Origin: Nocardia salmonicida NBRC 13393
Lineage (GTDB): Bacteria > Actinomycetota > Actinomycetes > Mycobacteriales > Mycobacteriaceae
DNA length: 64,000 bases
NCBI RefSeq assembly: GCF_001613085.1
Contig: NZ_BDBR01000017.1
Coordinates: forward strand, 62,001 to 126,000
Reading direction: 5' to 3'
Made by a program: the position numbers and the translations under genes. The notes under the pieces were generated by a model that saw only the letters and a list, made by a program, of their open reading frames with translations, made no database searches and was not told where the DNA came from. Of the stretch, positions 33,562-42,000 are shown piece after piece. Every line of letters begins with the position of its first letter. The stretch's first letter is position 1.

Positions 33562-34149
33562 TCAGAGGCCGAACGCACCGCCGCTGACGAGGATGACAAT
33601 TCCGAGAACGACCAGAACGAGCGGAAAGAGGACATGTTCCCACCGCTCCAAGATCTCGGCAATGCCCTTGCGGGTGGTGAGGAACTTCGCGGCGAGCACC
33701 AACACCCCAACCAACAGCAGGAACACAACCGAGTAGGCGAAAATCGCCGCCGTTCCCACGGTGGCGAAGACAGGGACATAGACGCCGATGTTGTCGCCTC
33801 CGTTGGCGAAGGTCACCGCGGCAACCGTCCACACCGCCACCTTCTTGCCCTCGACCCGATCGTCGTCGTCGTGGTTTCGCCACGCTCGCCATGCGGCGAG
33901 CAAACCGAGCAGCAGCGGTATCAGCCCGAAGTAGGCGATAGCGTGTTCCGGCAGCAACGCGGTCACACCGAGCGCGACGAGGATGGATGCGGCGAGGATC
34001 GCGCCGAAACCGAGATATTGCCCCGTCGCGATGGCAAGGGTGGTTCCGCGAGTCCCCGCGCCGCGGGCGAAAAATAGTGACAGCACGATGATGTCGTCGA
34101 TGTTGGTCACCAGGAAGAGCCCGATGGCCTGCAAGATCGTGGTAACCAT
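33562..34149 (-). CDS. cadD: CadD-family cadmium resistance transporter
   Basis: A 195-residue membrane protein with about six helices and the CadD features TNIDDIIVLSLFF, TGQYLGFG and TFANGGDNIGVYVPVF. CadD confers cadmium tolerance by export or sequestration. It is the last intact gene of the minus-strand cadmium-type cluster. The ATG at 34149 is preferred over a start at 34179. Confidence 0.87.
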   Translation of the reverse strand: MVTTILQAIGLFLVTNIDDIIVLSLFFARGAGTRGTTLAIATGQYLGFGAILAASILVALGVTALLPEHAIAYFGLIPLLLGLLAAWRAWRNHDDDDRVEGKKVAVWTVAAVTFANGGDNIGVYVPVFATVGTAAIFAYSVVFLLLVGVLVLAAKFLTTRKGIAEILERWEHVLFPLVLVVLGIVILVSGGAFGL

Positions 34150-34241
34150 TGGCGTGGATGCCTTTCTCCGGGAGCACACAGTGATTGGGCGGACGTGCGT
34201 TGTCGGGCTGCACCCTCGCGGCTGGCTACCGACTGTCTACC

Positions 34242-35215
34242 TCATCGCGGTCTGGGCGCGGGTGATGTCCGCCCTGGCGAGGGTGTCTGTTTGGGGAGCT
34301 TGGCGGCGATGGCCGCGGCGAGCAGGGCGCTGACAGCGGCGCTGGCCAGGAACACCGCAGATATAGCTTCGGTGTAGGCGTGGGCGCTGGTGGCGGCAAG
34401 GTCGGCACCAGCTGGGTCAGGAAGCCCGGTCGCGACCAGTTGTGCTCCAGCGATGTTGTCGCGTGCCGCGCCGACCACGGCCTCGGGTAGCCCGTTCAGG
34501 TGGGGGGTCGAGGTCGCGGGTGTAGACGACGGTGAGCAGGGTGCCCAGGATGGCGACGCTGAACGCGGACCCGACCTGTCGGATGGCCATCAGCAAACCA
34601 GCTCCCGCGGCGCTGCGGTGTTCGGGCAGGCTCGCCATGACCGCGTCGACCGCCGGTGCCAACGCCAGCCCGGCGCCCAAGCCGATAACCGCGAGGCACA
34701 CCGCCACATAGCCGGAGCCGGAGTCGACAGTGATACGGGAAGCGAGCACGAATCCGGTTGCGGCGATCACCATTCCGGTGACAATCGGGACTTTGGCGCC
34801 GACGCGGGTGACGATCTTGTCGACCGCGGCCGCGGCGACGATGATCGCCAGCACCAAAGGAACCGAGCGCAGCCCGGTGCCGAAGGCGTCGTGGTGGCGC
34901 AGGATCTGCAGGTATTGCGGCAGCACGAACAGCACTCCGACAAGGGTGAACGTGCCCGCGGTAGCGGCCAGGGTGGGCCAGGTGAAGGCGGGATTGGCGA
35001 ACAGTGCCAGATCGACCAGAGGGTGGCGGGCCCGCCGTTCCCACATCACAAAGGTCCTGGGCCAGGGTAGGCAGGGCGACGTTGAGGACCATCAGGTCCA
35101 GCCCCACGGTGAGCAGGGCGACGACCAGCGCCGCCAACCCTGCCCACCGACGCGATGGGCTCGGTTCAGTCCCGATTGTCGGTGTGGTGATCGGGTGAGA
35201 GTTGTTCTCGCTCAT
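34242..35215 (-). pseudogene. MFS (QacA/EmrB-type) transporter pseudogene
   Basis: Three fragments of one drug-proton antiporter are found. The N-terminus (from 35215) runs MSENNSHPITTPTIG to VLNVALPTLAQDL, ending helix 1. It then jumps directly to FVMWERRARHPLVDLALF, so roughly helices 2-6 are deleted and the frame shifts. Near 34502-34507 a run of six C (minus strand) shifts the frame again before AVVGAARDNIAGAQLV and the last helix. The start overlaps lspA. Not functional unless the short run is a sequencing error, and the deletion would still remove half the protein. Confidence 0.82.
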
Positions 35216-35696
35216 CGGAATTTCCGAACAAGGTGGTGATGATCAGGGCGATCGCGCCGAGCACGATGAAGGTGTCGGCGAGGTTGAAGGTCGGCCACCA
35301 ACCGGTATGCAGATAGTCGGTGACCAACCCGTCGGGGGCCCGGTCGATGACATTGGCAGCGGCACCGCCCAAAATTGCGGCGAGTGCGACCCGGGTGAAC
35401 AGGTTCGCGCGCGGTGCGACAACCCATCCGCCGACCGCGACCGCCGTGGTGATCAGCGTGGTGATCGACAGCATCACCCAGCTCGGTGCGTCGGCAGCGA
35501 TCGAGAACGCGGCGCCGGGGTTGAATGCCAACCGCAGATCCACCGGCCCTGCCTCGATCGGCGACCCGTCCAGCGCGGACTGCGCCCACGCTTTGACCGC
35601 GAGGTCGATCCCGGCGAGCGCGGCCGCAGCGGCCGCCCACCGCAGTCGCCGCCCCCACCGCGAAACGGTGGGAGCAGACGACGAGGTGGCGATCAC
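35166..35696 (-). CDS. lspA: Lipoprotein signal peptidase II
   Basis: A 176-residue four-helix aspartyl protease with the LspA motifs NPGAAFSIA, ANVIDRAPDGLVTDYL and FNLADTFIV, which hold the two catalytic Asp. It removes lipoprotein signal peptides. The ATG overlaps the P-type ATPase stop (4 bases), and the broken MFS gene starts inside its 3' end. An lspA joined to metal pumps occurs in several resistance elements; its substrate may be a metal-induced lipoprotein. Confidence 0.93.
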   Translation of the reverse strand: MIATSSSAPTVSRWGRRLRWAAAAAALAGIDLAVKAWAQSALDGSPIEAGPVDLRLAFNPGAAFSIAADAPSWVMLSITTLITTAVAVGGWVVAPRANLFTRVALAAILGGAAANVIDRAPDGLVTDYLHTGWWPTFNLADTFIVLGAIALIITTLFGNSDEREQLSPDHHTDNRD

Positions 35697-37657
35697 GCGG
35701 AGGCTCCGGCCAGCGCCGGGGCGGGCTTTGCCGTCGAATCGGGCAGCGAGGCCAGGGGTTTGGTGCGTCCGGCGCGGACACCGTTGGCGATGACGACGAT
35801 CTCGGCGAGTTCGTGTACCAGTACCACCGCCGCCAATCCGAGGATTCCGAACAGTGCCAGCGGGATCAGGATCGTGATCAACCCCAGCGACAAGCCGACG
35901 TTCTGCAACATGATCCGCCGGGCCCGTCGGGCGTGTTCGAGTGCGCGCGGCAGATGCCGCAGGTCCTCCCCCATCAGCGCGACGTCGGCGGTTTCGATGG
36001 CGACGTCGGTGCCCATCGCGCCCATCGCCACACCGAGGTCGGCGGTGGCCAGGGCGGGGGCGTCGTTGACGCCGTCGCCGACCATCGCGGTGAACCGGTC
36101 GGTGCGCAGTTCACCCACGATGCGGGCCTTGTCTTCCGGGCGCAGGTCCGCGTGCACGTCTTCGATCCCGGCCTCTGCGGCCAGCGCGGCGGCAGTGCGC
36201 GCGTTGTCGCCGGTGAGCATCGACACGCGAATACCCAGGGCATGCAACCGGTCGATGACCTCACCCGCCTCTGGACGCAGTTCATCGCGCACAGCGATCG
36301 CACCGATCACCTGGCCGTCGAGCTCGATCAGCACCGCGGTCGCCCCCGCGTGCTGCATTCGCTCCACGTCGGCAGCCAGCGCACCGGGTTCTATCCAGCC
36401 CGGGCGGCCCAGTCGTGCCGCGCGGCCGTCGACCAGACCGGTCAACCCGGCGCCGGTGACGGCCTCGACGTCGGTCGCGGGAGCGAAGGTGTCGACGGCG
36501 GCGAGGATGGCACGGGCGAGGGGATGTTCACTGCGCGATTCCAGCGCCGCGGCGACACCGAGCACAGTTTCCTGATCGACGCCGGTGACCGTCGAGATCT
36601 CGACGACAGCAGGCTTGTTCGCTGTCAGCGTGCCGGTCTTATCGAGCGCGACTTCACGCACCCGACCCATCGCCTCGAGCGCGGCGCCACCCTTGACCAG
36701 CACACCCAACTTGCTCGCCGCACCGATCGCGGCAACGACGGTGACCGGCACCGAGATCGCGAGCGCACACGGCGACGCTGCGACCAAGACGACCAGCGCG
36801 CGTTCGATCCAGGTGACCGGATCGCCGAAGATCGCCCCGATCACCGCGATCGCGGCGGCCGCGATCATGATGCCGGGCACCAGCGGTTTGGCGATCTTGT
36901 CCGCCAAGCGTTGGGCATCGCCCTTGCGGGCCTGCTCGGCCTCAACGATCCGCACGATCCGCGCCAGCGAGTTGTCCTCGGCGGTCGTGGTGACCTCGAC
37001 GGTCAGCACGCCGGTGCCGTTGATCGATCCCGCGAACACCTCCGCGCCCGGTCCAGCCTCGACGGGTACCGATTCGCCGGTGATCGCCGAAACATCCAGC
37101 GCGCTACGGCCTTCGACGATCACGCCGTCGGTGGCGACACGCTCGCCGGGGCGAACCAGCATCCGGTCCCCCACCAGCAGCTCCGCCGGGCTGATCACGG
37201 TCTCGGTGCCGTCACGCAGCACGGTGGCCCGGTCGGGGACGAGGTTCAGCAGGGCGCGCAACCCTCGTCGGGTGCGGGCGACCGCGTACTCCTCGAGGCC
37301 TTCGCTGATCGAGAACAGGAACGCCAGCATCGCGGCTTCGCCGACCTCGCCGAGGATCACCGCACCGATCGCGGCGATCGTCATCAGCGTGCCGACACCG
37401 ATCTTGCCCTTGGCTAGTCGTGTGAACGTCGACGGGACGAAGGTGTAGGCCCCGACCAACAGCGCCGCGATCTCCAAACCCAACTCCACTGGGCGTGGCC
37501 CGCCGGTCCAACCGACGATCAGTGCTGCGACCAGCAGCACTCCGGCGACTGCGGCGGCGCGCAGTTCGCTGACTTCCCACAGCTTTTCGGGTTCCCGTTC
37601 CTCGGCTTCGCCGTCACCGGTAGTTTCGTCGTGACCACAGCCGCACGCGTCACTCAT
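35693..37657 (-). CDS. Heavy-metal P1B-type ATPase with SPC motif (Cd/Zn/Co type)
   Basis: A 654-residue pump with a short Cys/His N-terminus (MSDACGCGHDE). The transport-helix motif is Ser295-Pro-Cys297 (AASPCALAIS) instead of CPC, the phosphorylated Asp is 339 in DKTGT, and the last helix has VLVHELAEIVVIANG. SPC is usual in P1B-4 (Co-type) pumps, while the surrounding sequence is also like Zn/Cd pumps, so the substrate is Cd, Zn or Co. The ATG at 37657 has GGAGGTACGGGG upstream and overlaps the ArsR stop. It is co-transcribed with the CmtR-like gene and lspA. Confidence 0.9.
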   Translation of the reverse strand: MSDACGCGHDETTGDGEAEEREPEKLWEVSELRAAAVAGVLLVAALIVGWTGGPRPVELGLEIAALLVGAYTFVPSTFTRLAKGKIGVGTLMTIAAIGAVILGEVGEAAMLAFLFSISEGLEEYAVARTRRGLRALLNLVPDRATVLRDGTETVISPAELLVGDRMLVRPGERVATDGVIVEGRSALDVSAITGESVPVEAGPGAEVFAGSINGTGVLTVEVTTTAEDNSLARIVRIVEAEQARKGDAQRLADKIAKPLVPGIMIAAAAIAVIGAIFGDPVTWIERALVVLVAASPCALAISVPVTVVAAIGAASKLGVLVKGGAALEAMGRVREVALDKTGTLTANKPAVVEISTVTGVDQETVLGVAAALESRSEHPLARAILAAVDTFAPATDVEAVTGAGLTGLVDGRAARLGRPGWIEPGALAADVERMQHAGATAVLIELDGQVIGAIAVRDELRPEAGEVIDRLHALGIRVSMLTGDNARTAAALAAEAGIEDVHADLRPEDKARIVGELRTDRFTAMVGDGVNDAPALATADLGVAMGAMGTDVAIETADVALMGEDLRHLPRALEHARRARRIMLQNVGLSLGLITILIPLALFGILGLAAVVLVHELAEIVVIANGVRAGRTKPLASLPDSTAKPAPALAGASA

Positions 37658-38043
37658 CCCCGTACCTCCACAGTCTTGTCCGTCGAGGTGGAGTCGGTGC
37701 CGTAGTTCGGGCACAACGCCACCGCATTGCCGGTCGCGGCCAACAGAGTCTCCGCCGAGGCCAGCAGGTCCATCAACTCCGGCCGTGCGAGGCTGTAGAA
37801 GACTTGCCGCCCCTGCGGGCGACCGACGACCAGCCCACAGTCCCGCAGGCAGGCCACATGCGCCGACACCGTCGACTGCGCCAGCCCCAGTCCTGCCATC
37901 AGGTCCGATACTCGCGACTCCCCAGATGCCAGCCGGTGCACAATCGCCAGTCGCGTCGCATCCGAGAGGCTGTGGAACAGCGCTACCGCCGGATCCAATC
38001 CTTCTGTCCCGACGAGGCAGCCCTCGCCATGATCAATCGTCAT
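37654..38043 (-). CDS. ArsR/SmtB-family repressor, CmtR-like (Cd/Pb type)
   Basis: A 129-residue winged-helix repressor with Cys65 and Cys69 in the recognition helix (AHVACLRDCGLVV) and Cys111 near the end (ALCPNYG). This is the Cys pattern of the Cd/Pb sensor CmtR. The ATG at 38043 lies 6 bases after TATCAT, which fits a leaderless transcript; the ATG at 38100 is a possible longer start. It controls the overlapping P1B-ATPase and probably the divergent MMPL gene. Confidence 0.87.
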   Translation of the reverse strand: MTIDHGEGCLVGTEGLDPAVALFHSLSDATRLAIVHRLASGESRVSDLMAGLGLAQSTVSAHVACLRDCGLVVGRPQGRQVFYSLARPELMDLLASAETLLAATGNAVALCPNYGTDSTSTDKTVEVRG

Positions 38044-38159
38044 AAAGCGATGATAGCGCCTTTGGGTATTGATATCGTCGCACTCAGTGATTAATCTCAT
38101 TTCACCGATCTCATCGTCTTTCGGCGATCAATCCCGGTCGGTTACAGAGGAGAGATCAC
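38044..38159. promoter_or_regulatory. Divergent promoter between the CmtR-like gene and MMPL copy 2
   Basis: A 116-base AT-richer region with the TATCAT of the ArsR gene, a GATTAATC palindrome around 38086-38093 and the ribosome site GAGGAGAGATCAC before the MMPL GTG. The ArsR-type repressor probably binds here. Confidence 0.5.
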
Positions 38160-40424
38160 GTGAACCAGCCGCAGGCTGTCGCAGAAGCAGCGTCGCACCA
38201 GCGAGCAAGAGCGGACCGCACCTCAGGTTTGCTGTATCGGTGGGGTGTTTTCATGGCACGGCACAGACGCGTGGTCCTGGTGGCGTGGGGACTGTTGCTG
38301 GTCGTGTGTGCGGTGGCCTATCCGCTACTAGAAGACCGGCTCGGTGCGATGGACTTCGGCGTCGAGGGCTCTCAGTCAGCCGAGGTCGACCGCCTTGTTG
38401 CCCAGCACTTCCCGCAGTTCGGCGCCGAGCAAGCGGTCATCGTGCTGCAATCACCCGCCCGCACGGTCGACGACACCGAGTTCCGAGCTGTGCTCACACG
38501 CACGGTCGCCGCCGCCAAAGATGTGGCGGGTGTGGTGGATGTCGTCGGACCTGATGAAGGTCTGCCCGCATCCCAGATCTCCGCGGACCGTCACGTCGCG
38601 ATCGCGCTGGTCGGCATGAACGGCGACATGGCCGAACGCGCTCGAGTCGCCCGCGACCTGCAAGACACCGTCCGGACAACGAGCAACGACTCCGTCGAAG
38701 TCGGAGTGACCGGATACTCGGCAGTCCAGAACGCGGCCACCGAACTGCAGAACGCCGATCTTGCCCGCGCCGAGGCGATCGGCATCCCCGTCGCCATGGT
38801 CTTGCTCGTCCTCGCACTCGGCGCCCTGGCCGCCGCGGCGGTCCCGATCGGCGTGGCCATCGCGGGACTGCTGACCTCGGTTGGGGTGTTGTTCACCCTC
38901 ACCATGGTCACCGCGTTCGATTCGCTGACCGTGGCCATGGCCACCATGGTCGGCCTCGGCGTCGGCATCGATTACGCGATGTTCATCGTCAGCCGGTTCC
39001 GCGAAGAACTCGCCCACCACACCGTCGCCGACCGCCCAGCCATCGCCGCTGCCGTCGGCCGCTCACTGGCCACAGCCGGTAAGACGATTCTGGTCTCGGG
39101 GCTAGTGGTGATGATCTCGCTGTGCGCGTTGATCGTCATCCAGGCACCGATCTTCCGCGGCATCGCCATCGGCGTCGCCACCGCTGTGACCAGCATGCTC
39201 ATTGTCGCCGTCACCCTGCTGCCCGGCCTGCTCGCAGTCCTCGGTCCTGCCGTCAACCGCGGTGCGCTCCCGGCGCGCTGGCGGCCCGCCGACACTGCCG
39301 CTCAGGGTGCTCGACCCGGCCGGTGGGCGCGGTGGGCGTATCTCGTCATGCGCAAGCCCGTGCTGTTCGGCACGGCCGCGGTCGCGGTACTGGTGCTGGC
39401 GGCGCTGCCAGTCTTCGGAATCCGCTACGGCCTCGATATGGGCACCACAGCCCTCGACGACACCCCCACCGGACAAGCGACCACCGCCCTGACCGCCAAC
39501 TTCCCAGCAGGGGCGCTCTCACCTGTCGAAATCGTGGCCACCGGCACCGACAACACCCCACTCACCACCACAGCAGCCGCACAGGTCAACCTGTTCCTCA
39601 ACGAAATCGACGGCGACGACCGCATCGCTACCGTGCTCCCCGCACAGCTCAGCGACGGACGAGTGCTCGCCATGGCGATCCCATCGGTGGCTTTCGACTC
39701 GATGGACGCCACCGACCTCATCCGTGATCTCCGCACCAGAGCTGCCGCCACCGACACCGCGACCGGAACCGATATCCGCATCGGCGGCAGCACCGCCGAA
39801 TTCGTCGACCTCTCCGACGAAATGACCTCCAAACTGCCGCTCGTCGTTGCCCTGGTGCTGACCGCCTCGCTGATCTTCCTCATCGCCGCGTTCCGCAGCA
39901 TCGCCCTGCCGATCAAGGCCATCGCGATGAACCTGCTCGCCACCGGCGCCGCCCTCGGCATCACCGTCGCGGTATTCCAATGGGGCCTCGGCGAAAACGT
40001 TCTCGACTTCACCAGTCCCGGCTTCGTGCAGGTCTACCTCCCGACTGTCGTGTTCGCGCTGCTGTTCGGGCTCTCGATGGATTACGAGGTCTTCCTCATC
40101 CGACGCATGCGCGAATACTGGGACAGCACCGGCGACAACCAGCACGCCGTCGCGGCCGGACTCACCCACACCGCCCGCCCCATCACCGCAGCCGCCGCGA
40201 TCATGATCGCCATCTTCGCCAGCTTCCTCACCGCCGACATCCTCGAACTCAAACAACTCGGGCTCGCCCTCGCCGTCGCGGTCGCCATCGACGCCGTCCT
40301 GATCCGCCTCGTCCTCGTCCCCGCCCTCATGCGACTGCTCGGTGACTGGAACTGGTGGCTGCCAACCACCCCCCGCATCCGCACCGTCACCAGCACGACC
40401 AAAACGCGGACGGCAGATGATTAA
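38160..40424 (+). CDS. MMPL/RND-family transporter (copy 2)
   Basis: A 754-residue transporter in two homologous halves with GIDYAMFIVSRFREEL and SMDYEVFLIRRMREYW. The N-terminal helix is at about 35-56. The GTG is preceded by GAGGAGAGATCAC. It is divergent from the cadmium-type operon, so shared control is likely. Cargo unknown. It is clearly a different paralogue from the 25807 gene. Confidence 0.9.
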   Translation: MNQPQAVAEAASHQRARADRTSGLLYRWGVFMARHRRVVLVAWGLLLVVCAVAYPLLEDRLGAMDFGVEGSQSAEVDRLVAQHFPQFGAEQAVIVLQSPARTVDDTEFRAVLTRTVAAAKDVAGVVDVVGPDEGLPASQISADRHVAIALVGMNGDMAERARVARDLQDTVRTTSNDSVEVGVTGYSAVQNAATELQNADLARAEAIGIPVAMVLLVLALGALAAAAVPIGVAIAGLLTSVGVLFTLTMVTAFDSLTVAMATMVGLGVGIDYAMFIVSRFREELAHHTVADRPAIAAAVGRSLATAGKTILVSGLVVMISLCALIVIQAPIFRGIAIGVATAVTSMLIVAVTLLPGLLAVLGPAVNRGALPARWRPADTAAQGARPGRWARWAYLVMRKPVLFGTAAVAVLVLAALPVFGIRYGLDMGTTALDDTPTGQATTALTANFPAGALSPVEIVATGTDNTPLTTTAAAQVNLFLNEIDGDDRIATVLPAQLSDGRVLAMAIPSVAFDSMDATDLIRDLRTRAAATDTATGTDIRIGGSTAEFVDLSDEMTSKLPLVVALVLTASLIFLIAAFRSIALPIKAIAMNLLATGAALGITVAVFQWGLGENVLDFTSPGFVQVYLPTVVFALLFGLSMDYEVFLIRRMREYWDSTGDNQHAVAAGLTHTARPITAAAAIMIAIFASFLTADILELKQLGLALAVAVAIDAVLIRLVLVPALMRLLGDWNWWLPTTPRIRTVTSTTKTRTADD

Positions 40425-40522
40425 CACGGCGATGATGAGCGAACCGGACGAGCGGAAGCCCTTGCGAGCCTACGACTTCGAGAAAGGTGCGGACAGACCA
40501 CGCATTTGGACTTGACCTAGCC

Positions 40523-40564
40523 CGCCCGGCTGCCAGAGGTAGGTAACCACCAAGCAGCCGGGCG
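40523..40564. terminator. Bidirectional terminator-like hairpin
   Basis: CGCCCGGCTGC (40523-40533) and GCAGCCGGGCG (40554-40564) are perfect 11-base arms around a 20-base loop. It lies between the convergent MMPL gene and the 22-residue peptide gene. No U-run follows. Confidence 0.6.
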
Positions 40565-40581
40565 TTACCCGGTCACGCGAC

Positions 40582-40650
40582 CTACATCATCTGACAGCAC
40601 GAAGGCATCATCGCGCACATCCAGTCACACAGCATTTTCATCGGGTTCAT
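40582..40650 (-). CDS. 22-residue Cys/Met-rich micropeptide (copy 2)
   Basis: A 23-codon frame behind GAGGAGGTGACCCGA. It begins MNPMKMLCDWMC, has Cys at 8, 12, 18 and 19 and eight Met in all, and ends CCQMM then TAG. Length, all four Cys and 11 residues match the peptide at 13841, and the ribosome sites also match. It is downstream of a broken His-rich exported gene and divergent from the LpqS/CysK2 genes. A metal or thiol peptide is inferred. No annotated family is known to me. Confidence 0.72.
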   Translation of the reverse strand: MNPMKMLCDWMCAMMPSCCQMM

Positions 40651-40665
40651 TCGGGTCACCTCCTC

Positions 40666-40698
40666 TCATTTCAGGTTGGTCGTCATTTCAGGTTGGTC
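40666..40698. repeat. Tandem 16-base repeat in the micropeptide leader
   Basis: TCATTTCAGGTTGGTC occurs twice in tandem (40666-40681 and 40683-40698, period 17) directly upstream of the peptide's ribosome site. It may be a regulatory duplication. Confidence 0.6.
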
Positions 40699-40745
40699 TG
40701 CCAGATTCCTGGCGCCACGTTGGACGGAGCACGACGAGGTTGCGG

Positions 40746-41045
40746 CTAGCGCGGTCCGGTGCAACGCGGGACGCAGATTCCGCCATCGCGGTGTCCGATA
40801 TCCGGACGGTCGTGGCCGTGGCTTTGCCCGCTGCCGTTGTCGTGGTGGCCGTTTTCGGCACGGTAGTTCCCGTGCCAGGTGCTGTCGCGATTGTCGGCAC
40901 CGCTGGCGCGGTCGGCGCCTGCCGAAGCAGGGGCGGCGAGCGCCGGCCCTGCTGTCAGTAGTGCTGCCGCCGCCGCGAGGCACGCGACCGCGAGTAGCCG
41001 AGCGGTCGGTCAAGAGCTTGTCGGCATCGATGTGGCGGTGTTCAT
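40746..41045 (-). pseudogene. Exported His/Gly-rich protein interrupted by an in-frame TGA
   Basis: The frame starts at an ATG with AAAGGTCACC upstream and reads MNTATSMPTSS. A TGA at codon 12 follows, then in the same frame PTARLLAVACLAAAAALL, a textbook signal peptide ending near ALAAPASA. The mature part is rich in His, Gly and Asn (WHGNYRAENGHHDNGSG, SHGHDRPDIGHRDGG) and ends with two Cys (CVPRC). No alternative start lies between the TGA and the signal peptide. It is either a nonsense-mutated gene or relies on readthrough. It precedes the 22-residue peptide gene on the same strand. Confidence 0.6.
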
Positions 41046-41475
41046 GGTGACCTTTCTCGGGGTTCCCAGGAATTTGCTGTGTCGCGCGGGTAAGTGCTCG
41101 GCCTCCGAGGAAGGACGACGCAGCGTGACAATTTCGTCACCGGCGGATGTCACCGATGTGACGATGCCGAGGTCGATGGGTCCGACACGCGGCGCGTGCG
41201 CCTGATCACACAACTAAAACTATTTACGTACCGAGATAGTAGATTGATCGGCGAGGTTGTCAACCAGGCTCAGAACCGCGAATGGTCTGACATCCCGAAG
41301 TTGCCCCAAGCATTGCGATCGGTCGGGAGGTGTGATGTTGCGCGATGGTCGGAGGCCGCCGAGGCAAAGCCTGGCCGGAGGACCTGCCTGGGTTGCACCC
41401 ATGGCAGCCGCCACACGCAGTCCTGGCTCGATGACATTGCCACTGCCGTTACATATTCGTTACCATCGGCCCACA
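41046..41475. promoter_or_regulatory. Divergent region with a weak BlaI/CopY-like box
   Basis: A 430-base region between the broken His-rich gene and the LpqS-like gene. TTAC-N11-GTAG lies at 41224-41242, one base off the CTAC-N11-GTAG consensus seen at five stronger sites. No convincing gene is present. Confidence 0.45.
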
Positions 41476-41895
41476 GTGAAACTCTTCATCCGATTGCGCC
41501 GTGGTGGCTGGCTAACCGCGCTGCTGATGGCAGCGCTGCTTGTCGTCCCGGCTGTGGACTGCTCACTGGTGCGCGAACACACTCACTCGGACAACCATCA
41601 CGCCGTGGATTCAGCCGAAACGTCCGCCTCGGACGCGGGCCTGGCCGAGTTCTTCCTGCCCACCGCCACGACCGCGCACTGCAATGTCGACCCTGTCCAT
41701 TGCATCGCGAAAGCACTTCCTCCGGGCGTCATCTCACTGACGCTGGCGGCTATGCTGCTCGCCGCCTTCGCAGCGGTGATGCCGATTTCGCCGACTCCGC
41801 CTGCCGGTGGCGGAGGCGTACGCGGACCACCGGGCCAACCGCCCGGCACGCGTGGCCGCCATATCCTCTCTCTGCACTGCATCGCCCGACGGTGA
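41476..41895 (+). CDS. lpqS: LpqS-like exported protein
   Basis: A 139-residue protein. It has an N-terminal signal/anchor ending near VDC, a His-rich stretch (REHTHSDNHHAVD), a second hydrophobic helix around 84-105 and the end ILSLHCIARR. M. tuberculosis LpqS (Rv0847) has a similar layout and end, and is followed by cysK2 and an MFS gene, as here. That operon is copper-induced through RicR in M. tuberculosis. The shared Cys-x-x-Arg end also resembles the DUF6153 proteins. The GTG start has no strong ribosome site. Confidence 0.65.
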   Translation: MKLFIRLRRGGWLTALLMAALLVVPAVDCSLVREHTHSDNHHAVDSAETSASDAGLAEFFLPTATTAHCNVDPVHCIAKALPPGVISLTLAAMLLAAFAAVMPISPTPPAGGGGVRGPPGQPPGTRGRHILSLHCIARR

Positions 41896-42000
41896 TCGGT
41901 CAGCGCCAGGTCGAGTTCTCCTTCTCGGCCGGGGACCGCTGCCCGAATCATCACGGTGCCCGTCTGACGTGGCCACCGATGCAGGAGAGAGACACCCCAC

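Noticed and set aside
41010..41012. TGA as a selenocysteine codon
   Set aside because: The stop lies before the signal peptide in a protein with no selenoprotein relatives, and no SECIS-like hairpin directly follows it.
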